Part shown: in pieces, positions 7,856 through 16,019 of the stretch
Layout: the number at the start of each line of letters is the position of its first letter
Position numbering within the stretch: the first letter of the stretch is position 1
Notes under the pieces: model-generated
Database searches by the model: none
Seen by the model: the letters and a program-made list of their open reading frames with translations, nothing else
What the model was told of the DNA's origin: nothing
From: Myxococcaceae bacterium
GTDB taxonomy: Bacteria > Myxococcota > Myxococcia > Myxococcales > Myxococcaceae
Direction: 5' to 3'
Assembly (NCBI GenBank): GCA_016793095.1
Contig: JAEUJQ010000049.1
Coordinates: 1 to 46,039, forward strand
DNA length: 46,039 nucleotides
Position numbers and translations under genes: made by a program

Positions 7856-7974
7856 TGACCTTCACCGACCTCCACCTGCTCCTCGCCGTCGTCTTCGTCG
7901 TGGGCTCGACCGTGGCGCTCGTCCTCGCCCTCGCTCGCCGGCGGGAGCCGGTGTGGTCCACGGTTCGCCGCTGA
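7855..7974 (+). CDS. Candidate small single-pass membrane protein (39 aa)
   Basis: The ATG at 7855 overlaps the previous stop (TGATG). The product has a polar start (TFTDLH), one strongly hydrophobic helix (LLLAVVFVVGSTVALVLAL) and a basic tail (ARRREPVWSTVRR), which predicts N-out/C-in insertion. Its third codon positions are almost all G or C. No family is recognised. The 111 bp between its stop and the transglycosylase gene hold no further gene. Moderate support only, because short hydrophobic frames occur by chance in GC-rich DNA. Confidence 0.45.
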   Translation: MTFTDLHLLLAVVFVVGSTVALVLALARRREPVWSTVRR

Positions 7975-8085
7975 CTTCGACGCCTGGCCGATGTCTTCTG
8001 GAGCCTCGGCTGAGAGCGGCATGAACCCGCCTGGTCGTGTGTTTGCGCTCGCACACAGCCTCTCTAAGCTCCTCCCGATCACCCG

Positions 8086-10035
8086 ATGCTCGCCTCCGTC
8101 GTCCTCTTCACGCTGGCCGTCCCTGACGTGCCGATGCCTCCGCCGCCACCCGGCATGCGGCTGGTCGCCCACGTCGCCGAGGTCGAGCTGGACGCGGGCG
8201 TCGCCGTCACCGCCGTCACCCCGGCGGAGCCTCCTCCGCCCCCTCCTTCCACCACGCCCCGCGCCGACGACGAAGACGACCCCGAGAGTGAGCTCGACGC
8301 CATGAAGGCGATCGAGGAAGAGACCTTCGAGGTGGCTCCGCTCAGCGGCGGTGACTCGGCGGTGCGCGCGGCGGTGCAGCAGCTCGGGGCCGGCACCCTC
8401 GTGCGCGACCGGCTCGACCAGGCGCTCGATCAAGCCGACTGGAGCGGTGAGGAGCTGCCCTTCGAGCTCGCCAGGGTCGGAGACGTCTCGACGTTCGACG
8501 TCTCGCTGGTGCGCGACCGCTACGACATCCCCGTCGAGATGCACCCGCTGGTGGCCCAGTACATCCGCTTCTTCCAGGGCCCCGGGCGCCGCTGGTTCCG
8601 CCGGTGGATGAGCCGCAGCCACCGCTACATCCCGCTGATGCAGCCGATCCTCGAGTCGAAGGGGCTGCCGCGCGACACGGTGTACCTCGCGATGATCGAG
8701 AGCGGCTTCAACACCCAGGCGAAGTCGTGGGCGCGCGCCGTCGGGCCGTGGCAGTTCATCGCCGGCACCGCGAAGATGTTCCACCTGAAGGAGGACTTCT
8801 GGGTCGATGAGCGGCGCGATCCCGTCAAGGCGACGCACGCGGCGGCCGCCTACCTCTCGCTGCTCTACCAGACGCTCGGGCACTGGTACCTCGCGTGGGC
8901 CGGGTACAACACCGGCGGCGGGCGGGTGCGGAACATGATCGAGCGCTCGGGCTCGCGCGACTTCTGGGAGCTGTCCGAGCTCAAGAAGGGCTTCGCGAAG
9001 GAGACGAAGCACTACGTGCCCAAGCTGATCGCCTGCGCGCTGGTGGCGCGGCACCCCGAGGCGTTCGGCTTCTCTCAGGACGAGTTCGACCCGGAAGGAC
9101 CGTTCGAGTTCGACGAGGTGGCGCTCACCGACTCGGTGGATCTCGAGGTGCTGGCGACGAGCGCAGGGGTGAGCATCGACGACCTGCGCGAGCTGAACCC
9201 CGAGCTCAAGCGCTGGTGCACCCCGCCGGCGACGCCCGAGCAGCCCTACGTGCTGCGCATTCCGAAGGGGCGCAAGGCGAGCTTCGACGAGACCTTCGGC
9301 AAGTACGCGCCGCAGGAGCGCCTGCACTTCAAGATCCACCGCGTGGAGAAGGGCGACACGTTGTCGAAGATCGCGCTCAAGTACCGCTCGGCGCAGGAGG
9401 CGATCATGCGCATGAACGGGCTGACGAGCGCGCGGTCGCTCAAGCTGGGGACGGACCTGGTGGTGCCGGTGCCGAGCGCGGCGGCGATGAAGGCGGGGAA
9501 GAACGACACGGCGCTCGAGCGGCAGATCGCGCGGGCGCGGCGGAGCGGGCTGGCGGCGGCGCGCCCGGAAGACGAGATCCCCGCGGGCACGCAGTCGGGC
9601 TCGGGGAAGATCGTGACGGGCGGCACGGTGACGGTCGAGACCGTGGGGGGCAAGACGAAGGTGACCTACGGGGTGGCGAAGGGCGACTCGTTGTGGACGA
9701 TCGCGCGCCGCTTCGACGTGCGGGTGGCCGAGCTGAAGACGTGGAACGAGGTGTTGACGAGCAACCGGCTGAAGGTGGGCCTCGCGCTAGTGGTGTGGCC
9801 GGGAGCGAACGCGGACCTCACCGGCTCCTCGAGCGCGACGGCGGCGAAGAACGACGCGCCGAAGCCTGCGGCGGGGGCGGCTCCGAAGGGCACGAAGCAC
9901 ACGGTGGCGTCCGGCGACACGCTCTGGTCGATCGCGCAGAAGTACGGCGCGTCGGTGGCCGACCTGAAGAGCTGGAACAGCCTGGACACCAGCAAGCTCA
10001 AGAAGGGCCAGGTGCTGGTCGTCGCGGCGCCCTGA
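8086..10035 (+). CDS. Membrane-bound lytic murein transglycosylase with three LysM domains (MltD-like)
   Basis: A 649-residue protein. A short hydrophobic start (LASVVLFTLAVP) is followed by a Pro-rich acidic stretch to about residue 80. The SLT/goose-lysozyme-like domain lies at about 150-330 and shows catalytic E205 in YLAMIESGFNTQAKSWA, then GPWQFIAGTAK, DPVKATHAAAAYLSLL and LAWAGYNTGGGRV. Three LysM repeats follow near 425-470 (VEKGDTLSKIA), 525-570 (VAKGDSLWTIARRF) and 605-648 (VASGDTLWSIAQKYG). It would cleave peptidoglycan to 1,6-anhydromuropeptides in the periplasm, with LysM domains binding glycan. The MltD architecture fits, but no lipobox Cys is seen, so anchoring is uncertain. A TCTAAG element ends 17 nt before the ATG and no clear Shine-Dalgarno is present. 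Confidence 0.92.
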   Translation: MLASVVLFTLAVPDVPMPPPPPGMRLVAHVAEVELDAGVAVTAVTPAEPPPPPPSTTPRADDEDDPESELDAMKAIEEETFEVAPLSGGDSAVRAAVQQLGAGTLVRDRLDQALDQADWSGEELPFELARVGDVSTFDVSLVRDRYDIPVEMHPLVAQYIRFFQGPGRRWFRRWMSRSHRYIPLMQPILESKGLPRDTVYLAMIESGFNTQAKSWARAVGPWQFIAGTAKMFHLKEDFWVDERRDPVKATHAAAAYLSLLYQTLGHWYLAWAGYNTGGGRVRNMIERSGSRDFWELSELKKGFAKETKHYVPKLIACALVARHPEAFGFSQDEFDPEGPFEFDEVALTDSVDLEVLATSAGVSIDDLRELNPELKRWCTPPATPEQPYVLRIPKGRKASFDETFGKYAPQERLHFKIHRVEKGDTLSKIALKYRSAQEAIMRMNGLTSARSLKLGTDLVVPVPSAAAMKAGKNDTALERQIARARRSGLAAARPEDEIPAGTQSGSGKIVTGGTVTVETVGGKTKVTYGVAKGDSLWTIARRFDVRVAELKTWNEVLTSNRLKVGLALVVWPGANADLTGSSSATAAKNDAPKPAAGAAPKGTKHTVASGDTLWSIAQKYGASVADLKSWNSLDTSKLKKGQVLVVAAP

Positions 10036-10052
10036 AGTCCCTCGACAGCCCC

Positions 10053-10430
10053 TCAGCGCGCTTCCCGAACCTGCACGCCGAAGGGCATGAGCGCGAGCAT
10101 GGCCAGCTTCACGTGCTGCAGCGCGAAGGGGATGCCGATGATGCTGACCGCGAGCCCCAGCGCGAGCGTCAGGTGCGTGATGCAGATCCAGATGCCGGCG
10201 AGCAGCAGCCAGACGATGTTGAACGGCAGGTTCACCACGCCACGCGGCCGCGAGTCGTTGAAGTCCTTCCCGAACGGGAACAGCGCGAGGCCCGCCAGCT
10301 TGAAGCACTGCACGCCGAACGGAATGCCGATGATGGTGACGCAGAGCACCAGCCCCGCGAGCACGTACTCGAGCGCCGTCAGCAGTCCGCCACCCAGCAC
10401 CGCCCACAACAGGTTGAGGATCGGCCGCAT
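10053..10430 (-). CDS. YccF-domain inner-membrane protein
   Basis: A 125-residue protein starting at ATG 10430, which follows a strong AGGAGGAG. It has two near-repeat halves. Each holds hydrophobic helices followed by the signature IIGIPFGVQCFKLAGLALFPFG (shortened here to its core IIGIPFGVQ) or IIGIPFALQHVKLAMLALMPFG (core IIGIPFALQ). These duplicated G-I-P-F motifs define the YccF family of small membrane proteins, whose function is not established. It converges with the transglycosylase gene (17 bp apart) and is divergent from the macroglobulin pair across 101 bp. Confidence 0.88.
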   Translation of the reverse strand: MRPILNLLWAVLGGGLLTALEYVLAGLVLCVTIIGIPFGVQCFKLAGLALFPFGKDFNDSRPRGVVNLPFNIVWLLLAGIWICITHLTLALGLAVSIIGIPFALQHVKLAMLALMPFGVQVREAR

Positions 10431-10531
10431 GACTCCTCCTACGTCCTGACAGGTGTCCGATTGCGGCCCGGAACTTCGCCACACTCCCGGGCGTCGGGCA
10501 TAGAGTCCCAGCGTCTTTCGAGGGGACTTCC

Positions 10532-13500
10532 ATGACTAGACACCTCCGTGGCGCCGTGCGCAAAGGTCCGCTCATCGGCGTCGGCCTGGGCCTGCTCGTT
10601 GTCGCGTTCATCGCCTCGCGCACCTGCCTGTCGACGGGCTTTGCGCACGGGCTGTGGATCGACGAGTGCCCCGATGGCGAGCTGCGGCAGATCGCCGCCA
10701 TCGACTCCGGGTCGCTCACCCGCGGCGCCGAGGGCAGCCTCACGGTGCAGGCCTTCGCCGCGTACACCGTCGGGCCCGCCGACACCCAGGAGACGGCAGC
10801 GCTCTCGCGCTTCACGCCCACGGTGTCCCTCGTCGGCCCGGGCGTGGACCAGGCGCTCCAACCGAAGGAGGGCTGGAAGCAGCAGGGCGCCGGCCGCGTC
10901 GCCACCGTCACCATCCCCACCGTGAAGGACGGCGACTACGTGCTGCGCGCGAAGGTGAACTCGTCGCTCGGCGAGACCGTCATCGACGCGCCGCTGCCGC
11001 TCTACGCGCCCGCGCGGATCCACCTGATCACCGACCGGCCCCTCTACGAGCCCGGCAACACGGTGCAGTTCCGCGCGCTGGTCCTGCACGCGGGCACGCT
11101 CTCGCCGCTCGACGGCCGGCCCGGCGTCTTCCGCGTCACGGACCCGAACGGCGAGGTGCTGCTGGAAGAGAAGGCCGCCGCCGGCGACTGGGGCGTGGTG
11201 CGCGGCAGCTTCCCTCTCGACTCGCAGGCCGAGAGCGGCACGTGGACGGTGAGCTGGTCGAGCGGCCCGGCCTCGGAGTCCCGCGCCTTCACCGTCAAGC
11301 CGTTCACCCTGCCCCGCTTTCGCGTCGAGGCGAGCACGTCGAAGCCGTTCTACCGGCGCAACGAGAAGCCCGTGCTGCGCGGCGAGGTGAAGTACGCCTC
11401 GGGCGCGCCGGTCGCGAAGGCGAAGGTGGAGCTGCGTTGGAGCTCCTCGGGCGCCTGGCCTCCGCCCACCTCGTGGGTCGACGGCTCGGCGCTGCCGAAG
11501 AACACCGAGACCGACAGGGCTGGCACCTTCGAGGTCGCGCTGCCCGCCGTACCGGAGGATCTGCAGGGCGAGGCACACCTGAGCGCCGCCATCTCCGCCG
11601 TCGATCCCTCGGGCGATCGGGTCGAGGGCTCGGCCGACGTCATGCTGTCGGAAGACGCCATCGCGGTGAGCGCGGTGCCCGAGCTGCGCGACGGCCTCGT
11701 CGAGGGCTTCAACAACCGCCTCTACCTTCGCGCGACCACCGCCGACGGCATCGTGCTCACGAACGCCGACCTGCTCGTGAAGCGGCTGTGGGAGCCGACC
11801 GACAAGGGCGTCATCGCCACCGCCGACGAAGACGGCGTCGCCAGCCTGCAGCTCGACCCGGGCCCGGCCGTGAACGTCGTCATCCCCGCGCTGCCGTTCC
11901 GCCCGCCGCCGAAGGCCGACCCGGTGACGCGCACCGAGCTGACCGACCGGCTCGCGGAGGACGAGGTGTCGCTCGCTGACCGGCTCACCTTCGATCGCGC
12001 CGAGGCCGCGCTCACCACCTGCACCCGCTACGTCGGCGAAGAGGGCGGCGCCGTCAGCTTCGGCCTGCACGTGCGCGCGTCGGGCGCCATCGCCGGGCTC
12101 GCGAGGGTGGGCGAGAAGTCGCGGCTGAGCGCCTGCGTCGAGAAGGTGCTCTCGGGGCTCTCGTTCGCGGCCGCCGGAGAGCGCCTCTTCAGCGTGGCGT
12201 TCTCGTACAACGACGAAGATCTTCCCCGCCTGTCGCACTCGGCCGAGGGCGTCCCCAACGTGCCGGTGCTGGTGGACGACGCGCTGGCCGACGCCATGCT
12301 CGAGGTGCGCGACTGCCTGCCGTCCACCGTGCAGTCAGGCCCCATGCAGCGGCAGGCGTTCTGGAAGTTCGAACCCGGCGCGAAGGAGCTCGCGCTCACC
12401 TGGGTGCCCGAGAAGAACGGCGGGCGCATCGCCGAGGCCGCCATCGGCTGCATCACCTCGCGGCTCGGCAAGGTGACGCTCACGCGCCCGAAGGCGTCGG
12501 ACGCCGAGGGCGGCGAGCAGGAGTTCCCCGCGGTAGGCGTCGTCTCGTTCGACGTCAGCGCGCCCGAGAAGTACGAGGCCGAGCGCCCGCAGGAGACGAT
12601 CATGGAGGGGTACGAGTTCCTCGTCACCGCGAAGAAGGGCGGCGAGACGCTGGGCTCGACGAAGCTGCGGCTGCGCCCCGGCGTCATCCCCGACCTGCGC
12701 CTGCGCGCCTCGACCCAGCTCGTCGATCCCGGCCAGCAGGTGACGGTGCAGCTGCTGCGCGGGCCGAACTGGGAGGGCACGCTGCCCGAGAAGCTCTGGC
12801 TGCGACAGGGCGCGCGCACGTGGGAGTCGAAGTTCGACGAGAAGGAGAAGACGGCCACCTTCACTCTGCCCACCGACGTCGAGGGCTGGTTCTCGGTGCA
12901 GTTCGAGAGCGCCGAGGTGTTCCTCTACTCGCGGCCGAGGGCGCTGCTCGGCGTGAAGGTGAAGCCCGAGAAGGAGCGCTACGCTCCCGGCCAGCTCGCG
13001 CACCTCGAGCTCGAGACGACCATCGGCGGCGTCGGCGGCGCGGCGGCGGTCGGCCTCTTCGGCGTCGATGACAGCCTCTCGCAGCTCGCGCCCCTGCCCG
13101 GCGCCGGTGAGCTCGACGGCCTGCGCCCGCGGGTGTCGAGCGACATGGCCTTCCCCGGCATCGACGCGCACGCCCTCGCCCAGGGCCGGGTGCGCGGGAA
13201 GAACGCCCAGGCCGCCACGCTGCTCAAGGTGTCGCAGCTGCCGCCGCCGCCCGAGCACGACACGCCGGTCGCCGCGAGCGGGCGCACCTTCATCGACCCG
13301 AACGAGGCGCTCGTCGACCGCTTCTACGTCGCCCTCGCCGAGCTGCACGTGCAGACCCGCGAGTGGGAAGCGAGCGCCCCCGCCGCCGAGAAGATGACGC
13401 CGCGCACGATGGCGACCCTCTGGAAGAAGTCGCTCGACGCGATGGAGAAGCGCAACGAGTCGTCGCGGGACTTCTGGGGCCGGCGGCTGCGGCTCCACCG

Positions 13501-13615
13501 CCTGCCGATGGATCTGCTCGCCCTCACCGAGCCGCGGCAGGTCGTCATCGACGGCACGCGCCTGCCGGAGGACTCCGAGAACTGGAACCTGTGGGTCGCG
13601 AAGGAGAGGCCATGA
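10532..13615 (+). CDS. Alpha-2-macroglobulin-like protein, N-terminal half (MG domains)
   Basis: A 1027-residue protein with ATG 10532 after GAGGGGAC. It has an N-terminal membrane anchor (PLIGVGLGLLVVAFIASRT) and beta-rich macroglobulin-type domains. ITDRPLYEPGNTVQFRALVL near residue 170 is the hallmark of the MG2-like domain, followed by PNGEVL and FTLPRFRVEAST (MG3-like). Residues about 490-655 hold two Cys-bounded units unlike MG domains. MG-type sequence resumes near 680 (RPQETIMEGYEFLV) and includes LRASTQLVDPGQQVTVQLL. The C-terminus (LTEPRQVVIDGTRLPEDSENW) stops where a full-length protein would continue, and the next gene overlaps by ATGA. Bacterial relatives are periplasmic protease traps or surface proteins; here the chain is split in two. 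Confidence 0.82.
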   Translation: MTRHLRGAVRKGPLIGVGLGLLVVAFIASRTCLSTGFAHGLWIDECPDGELRQIAAIDSGSLTRGAEGSLTVQAFAAYTVGPADTQETAALSRFTPTVSLVGPGVDQALQPKEGWKQQGAGRVATVTIPTVKDGDYVLRAKVNSSLGETVIDAPLPLYAPARIHLITDRPLYEPGNTVQFRALVLHAGTLSPLDGRPGVFRVTDPNGEVLLEEKAAAGDWGVVRGSFPLDSQAESGTWTVSWSSGPASESRAFTVKPFTLPRFRVEASTSKPFYRRNEKPVLRGEVKYASGAPVAKAKVELRWSSSGAWPPPTSWVDGSALPKNTETDRAGTFEVALPAVPEDLQGEAHLSAAISAVDPSGDRVEGSADVMLSEDAIAVSAVPELRDGLVEGFNNRLYLRATTADGIVLTNADLLVKRLWEPTDKGVIATADEDGVASLQLDPGPAVNVVIPALPFRPPPKADPVTRTELTDRLAEDEVSLADRLTFDRAEAALTTCTRYVGEEGGAVSFGLHVRASGAIAGLARVGEKSRLSACVEKVLSGLSFAAAGERLFSVAFSYNDEDLPRLSHSAEGVPNVPVLVDDALADAMLEVRDCLPSTVQSGPMQRQAFWKFEPGAKELALTWVPEKNGGRIAEAAIGCITSRLGKVTLTRPKASDAEGGEQEFPAVGVVSFDVSAPEKYEAERPQETIMEGYEFLVTAKKGGETLGSTKLRLRPGVIPDLRLRASTQLVDPGQQVTVQLLRGPNWEGTLPEKLWLRQGARTWESKFDEKEKTATFTLPTDVEGWFSVQFESAEVFLYSRPRALLGVKVKPEKERYAPGQLAHLELETTIGGVGGAAAVGLFGVDDSLSQLAPLPGAGELDGLRPRVSSDMAFPGIDAHALAQGRVRGKNAQAATLLKVSQLPPPPEHDTPVAASGRTFIDPNEALVDRFYVALAELHVQTREWEASAPAAEKMTPRTMATLWKKSLDAMEKRNESSRDFWGRRLRLHRLPMDLLALTEPRQVVIDGTRLPEDSENWNLWVAKERP

Positions 13616-16017
13616 AGAAGGTGCTCGTGCTGCTCGCGACCGGGTTCGCGGTGCTGGTGCTGTTCTTCCTGACGGCGACGATGGGCTCGACGCGGTCATC
13701 CTCCGCGCCGTCGATGGTGCTGGGCGTCCGGGACCTCAGCGAAGGGAGGATGGGCAAGGCCGACCGCAAGTACGCCCGCGAGGAGGCGAAGGAGTACGCC
13801 GCGGACATGCCAGCGGCCGCGCCTGCCCCGGAGCCCGTCGAGGCGCTCGCCGGAAACGCCATCGGCATCGGCGGCATCGGCACGAAGGGCCGCGGCGGCG
13901 GCGGCGGCGGCTACGGCAGCGGCGTGGGGCTCGCGAAGGCCGCGAAGCCGAAGATGAAGCAGGCGCTCGCGGAGCTGGAGAAGGACAAGAAGTCAGGCGA
14001 CGACGAGAGCGGGGGCGAGGCGGCCCCGACGCGCGCGTGGTTCCCCGAGACGTTCCTCTTCGAGCCGCTGGTGACGACCGACGAGCGAGGCCACGCCACG
14101 GTGCCGGTGAAGGTGCCGGACCGGCTCACCACCTGGCGCGTGCTGGCGCTGGCGCACTCGCGACAGGGCGGCCAGGCCGGCGCGGTGACGAGCTTCCTCG
14201 GCACGCTGCCCACCTACGTCGAGCCCGTCGTGCCGCCGATGCTGTACGCCGGCGACCAGGTGACGCTGCCGATCCAGGTGGTGAACACGACCGACCGGGA
14301 CGTCTCGAGCCCGCTCAAGCTCGAGTCCACGGGCATCCTCGCGGCGACGGGAGGCGTGGTGAAGGTCGCCGCTGGCGACAGCGTCGTGCAGAACGTCGGC
14401 CTCACGGCCACGAAGCCGGGCCCGCTCGTGGTGAAGGCGACGCTCGGCACCACCGACGCGGTCGAGCGCATCATCGACGTGAAGCCCGCCGGCCAGCGCG
14501 AGACGGTGACGCATGGAGGCACGCTGGCGCTGCCCCGTACCTTCTCACTCGAGGGGCCGGCCGACGCGCTGCCCGGGAGCGAGGCGGTGATGCTGCGCGT
14601 GTTCCCCGGCGCCCTGGGCCTCGTGCGCTCCGAGCTGTCGGCGGCGCCCGGCCGTGGCGGGGTGGCCGAAGACGCGTACCTGCTGCAGCTGCTCGGCAGC
14701 GCGCCCGCCCTGCTCCGCGCGCTCGGTGAGGAGCCGAACCAGGCCGTCATTCGCGACCTGTCGATCCTCGCCACCCAGCGCGTCATGCGGCACTCGCGCT
14801 CGCCCTCGGTGGACTCGGCCACGCTGCTCGCCGAGGCCGCCCTCGCCCACCCCGAGAACCCGGTGCTCGCGCGCCTCGGAGAGCGCCTCGTGATGCAGGT
14901 CGCCCAGGCGCAGCGGCCGGACGGCACCTGCCAGGGCGCCGACGGGTGGACGCTGCAGCGGCTGCTCGTCACGACGGGCGACTGCCTGCGCGCGGTGAAG
15001 GCCGGCCAGGGCACGCCGAAGGGCCAGCAGCGCTACACCGCCACCTCGGTGAAGGCGGCCGGCGCGTACGAGCGCAACCTCGGCCGCATCAACGATCCCT
15101 ACACCGCCGCGGCGGCGCTCGCGTCGGGCGCGGTGAAGGGCGCCGTCGCCGACAAGCTGAAGGAGCTCGTGCTCAGCGGCATCACCTCGACCGCCGACGG
15201 CGCGGCGCTGACGGTGCCGAGCGGCGTCGTGCGAGCCGACGGCCTCGTTCCCTCCTCCATCGAGGCGACGGCGCTGGCCGTGCTCGCGCTCCAGGGCGAG
15301 GCGAAGGCGCCCATGGCCGACCTCGGCACCACCCTGCTCGGCGCGTACGATCCCTTCACCGGCTGGGGCGACGGGCGCACCAACCTGCTCGCGCTGCGCG
15401 CCGTCACCACGCTCTTCAAGGACAAGGTGCCCGCGGGCGTGAAGATCTCGCTGGCCCGCGACGGCAAGGTGCTCACCACCGGCGAGCTCACGGCCGAGAC
15501 GCTCAAGAGCGTGCTGGTGCTCGAGGCCGAGGCGACGGGCTCCTCGGGAGCGCACTCGTGGAGCGTCACCGCCGAGCCGCCGGTGCCGGGCCTCGGCTTC
15601 ACGCTGGGCCTCGTGGCGTACGTGCCGTGGAGGCCGTCGACGGAGGCGGGCCTCGAGCTCGAGACGGCGCTGCCCGGGAAGCTCGAGGTGGGCAAGGCCG
15701 CCGAGCTGTCGCTCACCGCCGCGTACCCGGGGAACACCGACGTGAAGCTGCGGCTCGGCCTGCCCGCCGGCGTGCAGCACGACACGCCGTCGCTCGACAC
15801 GCTGGTCTCGGCCGGCAGCGTCACCCGCTACGAGACCGAAGACGGCGCCATCACCCTGCACCTGCCGCGGCTGAACGCTGGGGACACGTGGCAGGCGAAG
15901 CTGCGCGTCATCCCCACCCTCGCGGGCAAGCTCCAGGCGCAACCGACCACGCTGGCGCTCGAGTACCGCGCCGATCGGAAGAAGACGTTCGTGCCGAAGG
16001 CCTGGACGATTCGCTGA
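13612..16017 (+). CDS. Alpha-2-macroglobulin-like protein, C-terminal half, lacking the thioester
   Basis: An 801-residue protein from ATG 13612, which overlaps the preceding stop (ATGA) and follows AAGGAGAGG. Residues 4-25 are a membrane anchor. A Gly-rich stretch (GIGGIGTKGRGGGGGGYG, about 86-103) resembles linkers in myxobacterial AgmX/PglI proteins. RAWFPETFLFEPLVTTDERG and VPDRLTTWRVLALAHS match the region after the bait domain in bacterial alpha-2-macroglobulins. The helical thioester domain follows, but where GCxEQ is expected the sequence reads PGRGGVAEDAYLLQLL, so covalent trapping is not possible by that route. The C-terminal 200 residues are a beta-rich receptor-binding-like domain. 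It presumably pairs with the upstream gene product in the periplasm. Confidence 0.82.
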   Translation: MKKVLVLLATGFAVLVLFFLTATMGSTRSSSAPSMVLGVRDLSEGRMGKADRKYAREEAKEYAADMPAAAPAPEPVEALAGNAIGIGGIGTKGRGGGGGGYGSGVGLAKAAKPKMKQALAELEKDKKSGDDESGGEAAPTRAWFPETFLFEPLVTTDERGHATVPVKVPDRLTTWRVLALAHSRQGGQAGAVTSFLGTLPTYVEPVVPPMLYAGDQVTLPIQVVNTTDRDVSSPLKLESTGILAATGGVVKVAAGDSVVQNVGLTATKPGPLVVKATLGTTDAVERIIDVKPAGQRETVTHGGTLALPRTFSLEGPADALPGSEAVMLRVFPGALGLVRSELSAAPGRGGVAEDAYLLQLLGSAPALLRALGEEPNQAVIRDLSILATQRVMRHSRSPSVDSATLLAEAALAHPENPVLARLGERLVMQVAQAQRPDGTCQGADGWTLQRLLVTTGDCLRAVKAGQGTPKGQQRYTATSVKAAGAYERNLGRINDPYTAAAALASGAVKGAVADKLKELVLSGITSTADGAALTVPSGVVRADGLVPSSIEATALAVLALQGEAKAPMADLGTTLLGAYDPFTGWGDGRTNLLALRAVTTLFKDKVPAGVKISLARDGKVLTTGELTAETLKSVLVLEAEATGSSGAHSWSVTAEPPVPGLGFTLGLVAYVPWRPSTEAGLELETALPGKLEVGKAAELSLTAAYPGNTDVKLRLGLPAGVQHDTPSLDTLVSAGSVTRYETEDGAITLHLPRLNAGDTWQAKLRVIPTLAGKLQAQPTTLALEYRADRKKTFVPKAWTIR

Positions 16018-16019
16018 CG

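Noticed and set aside
13870-13925. GGC-rich run, considered as a simple-sequence regulatory repeat
   Set aside because: It encodes the in-frame Gly linker of the second macroglobulin gene.
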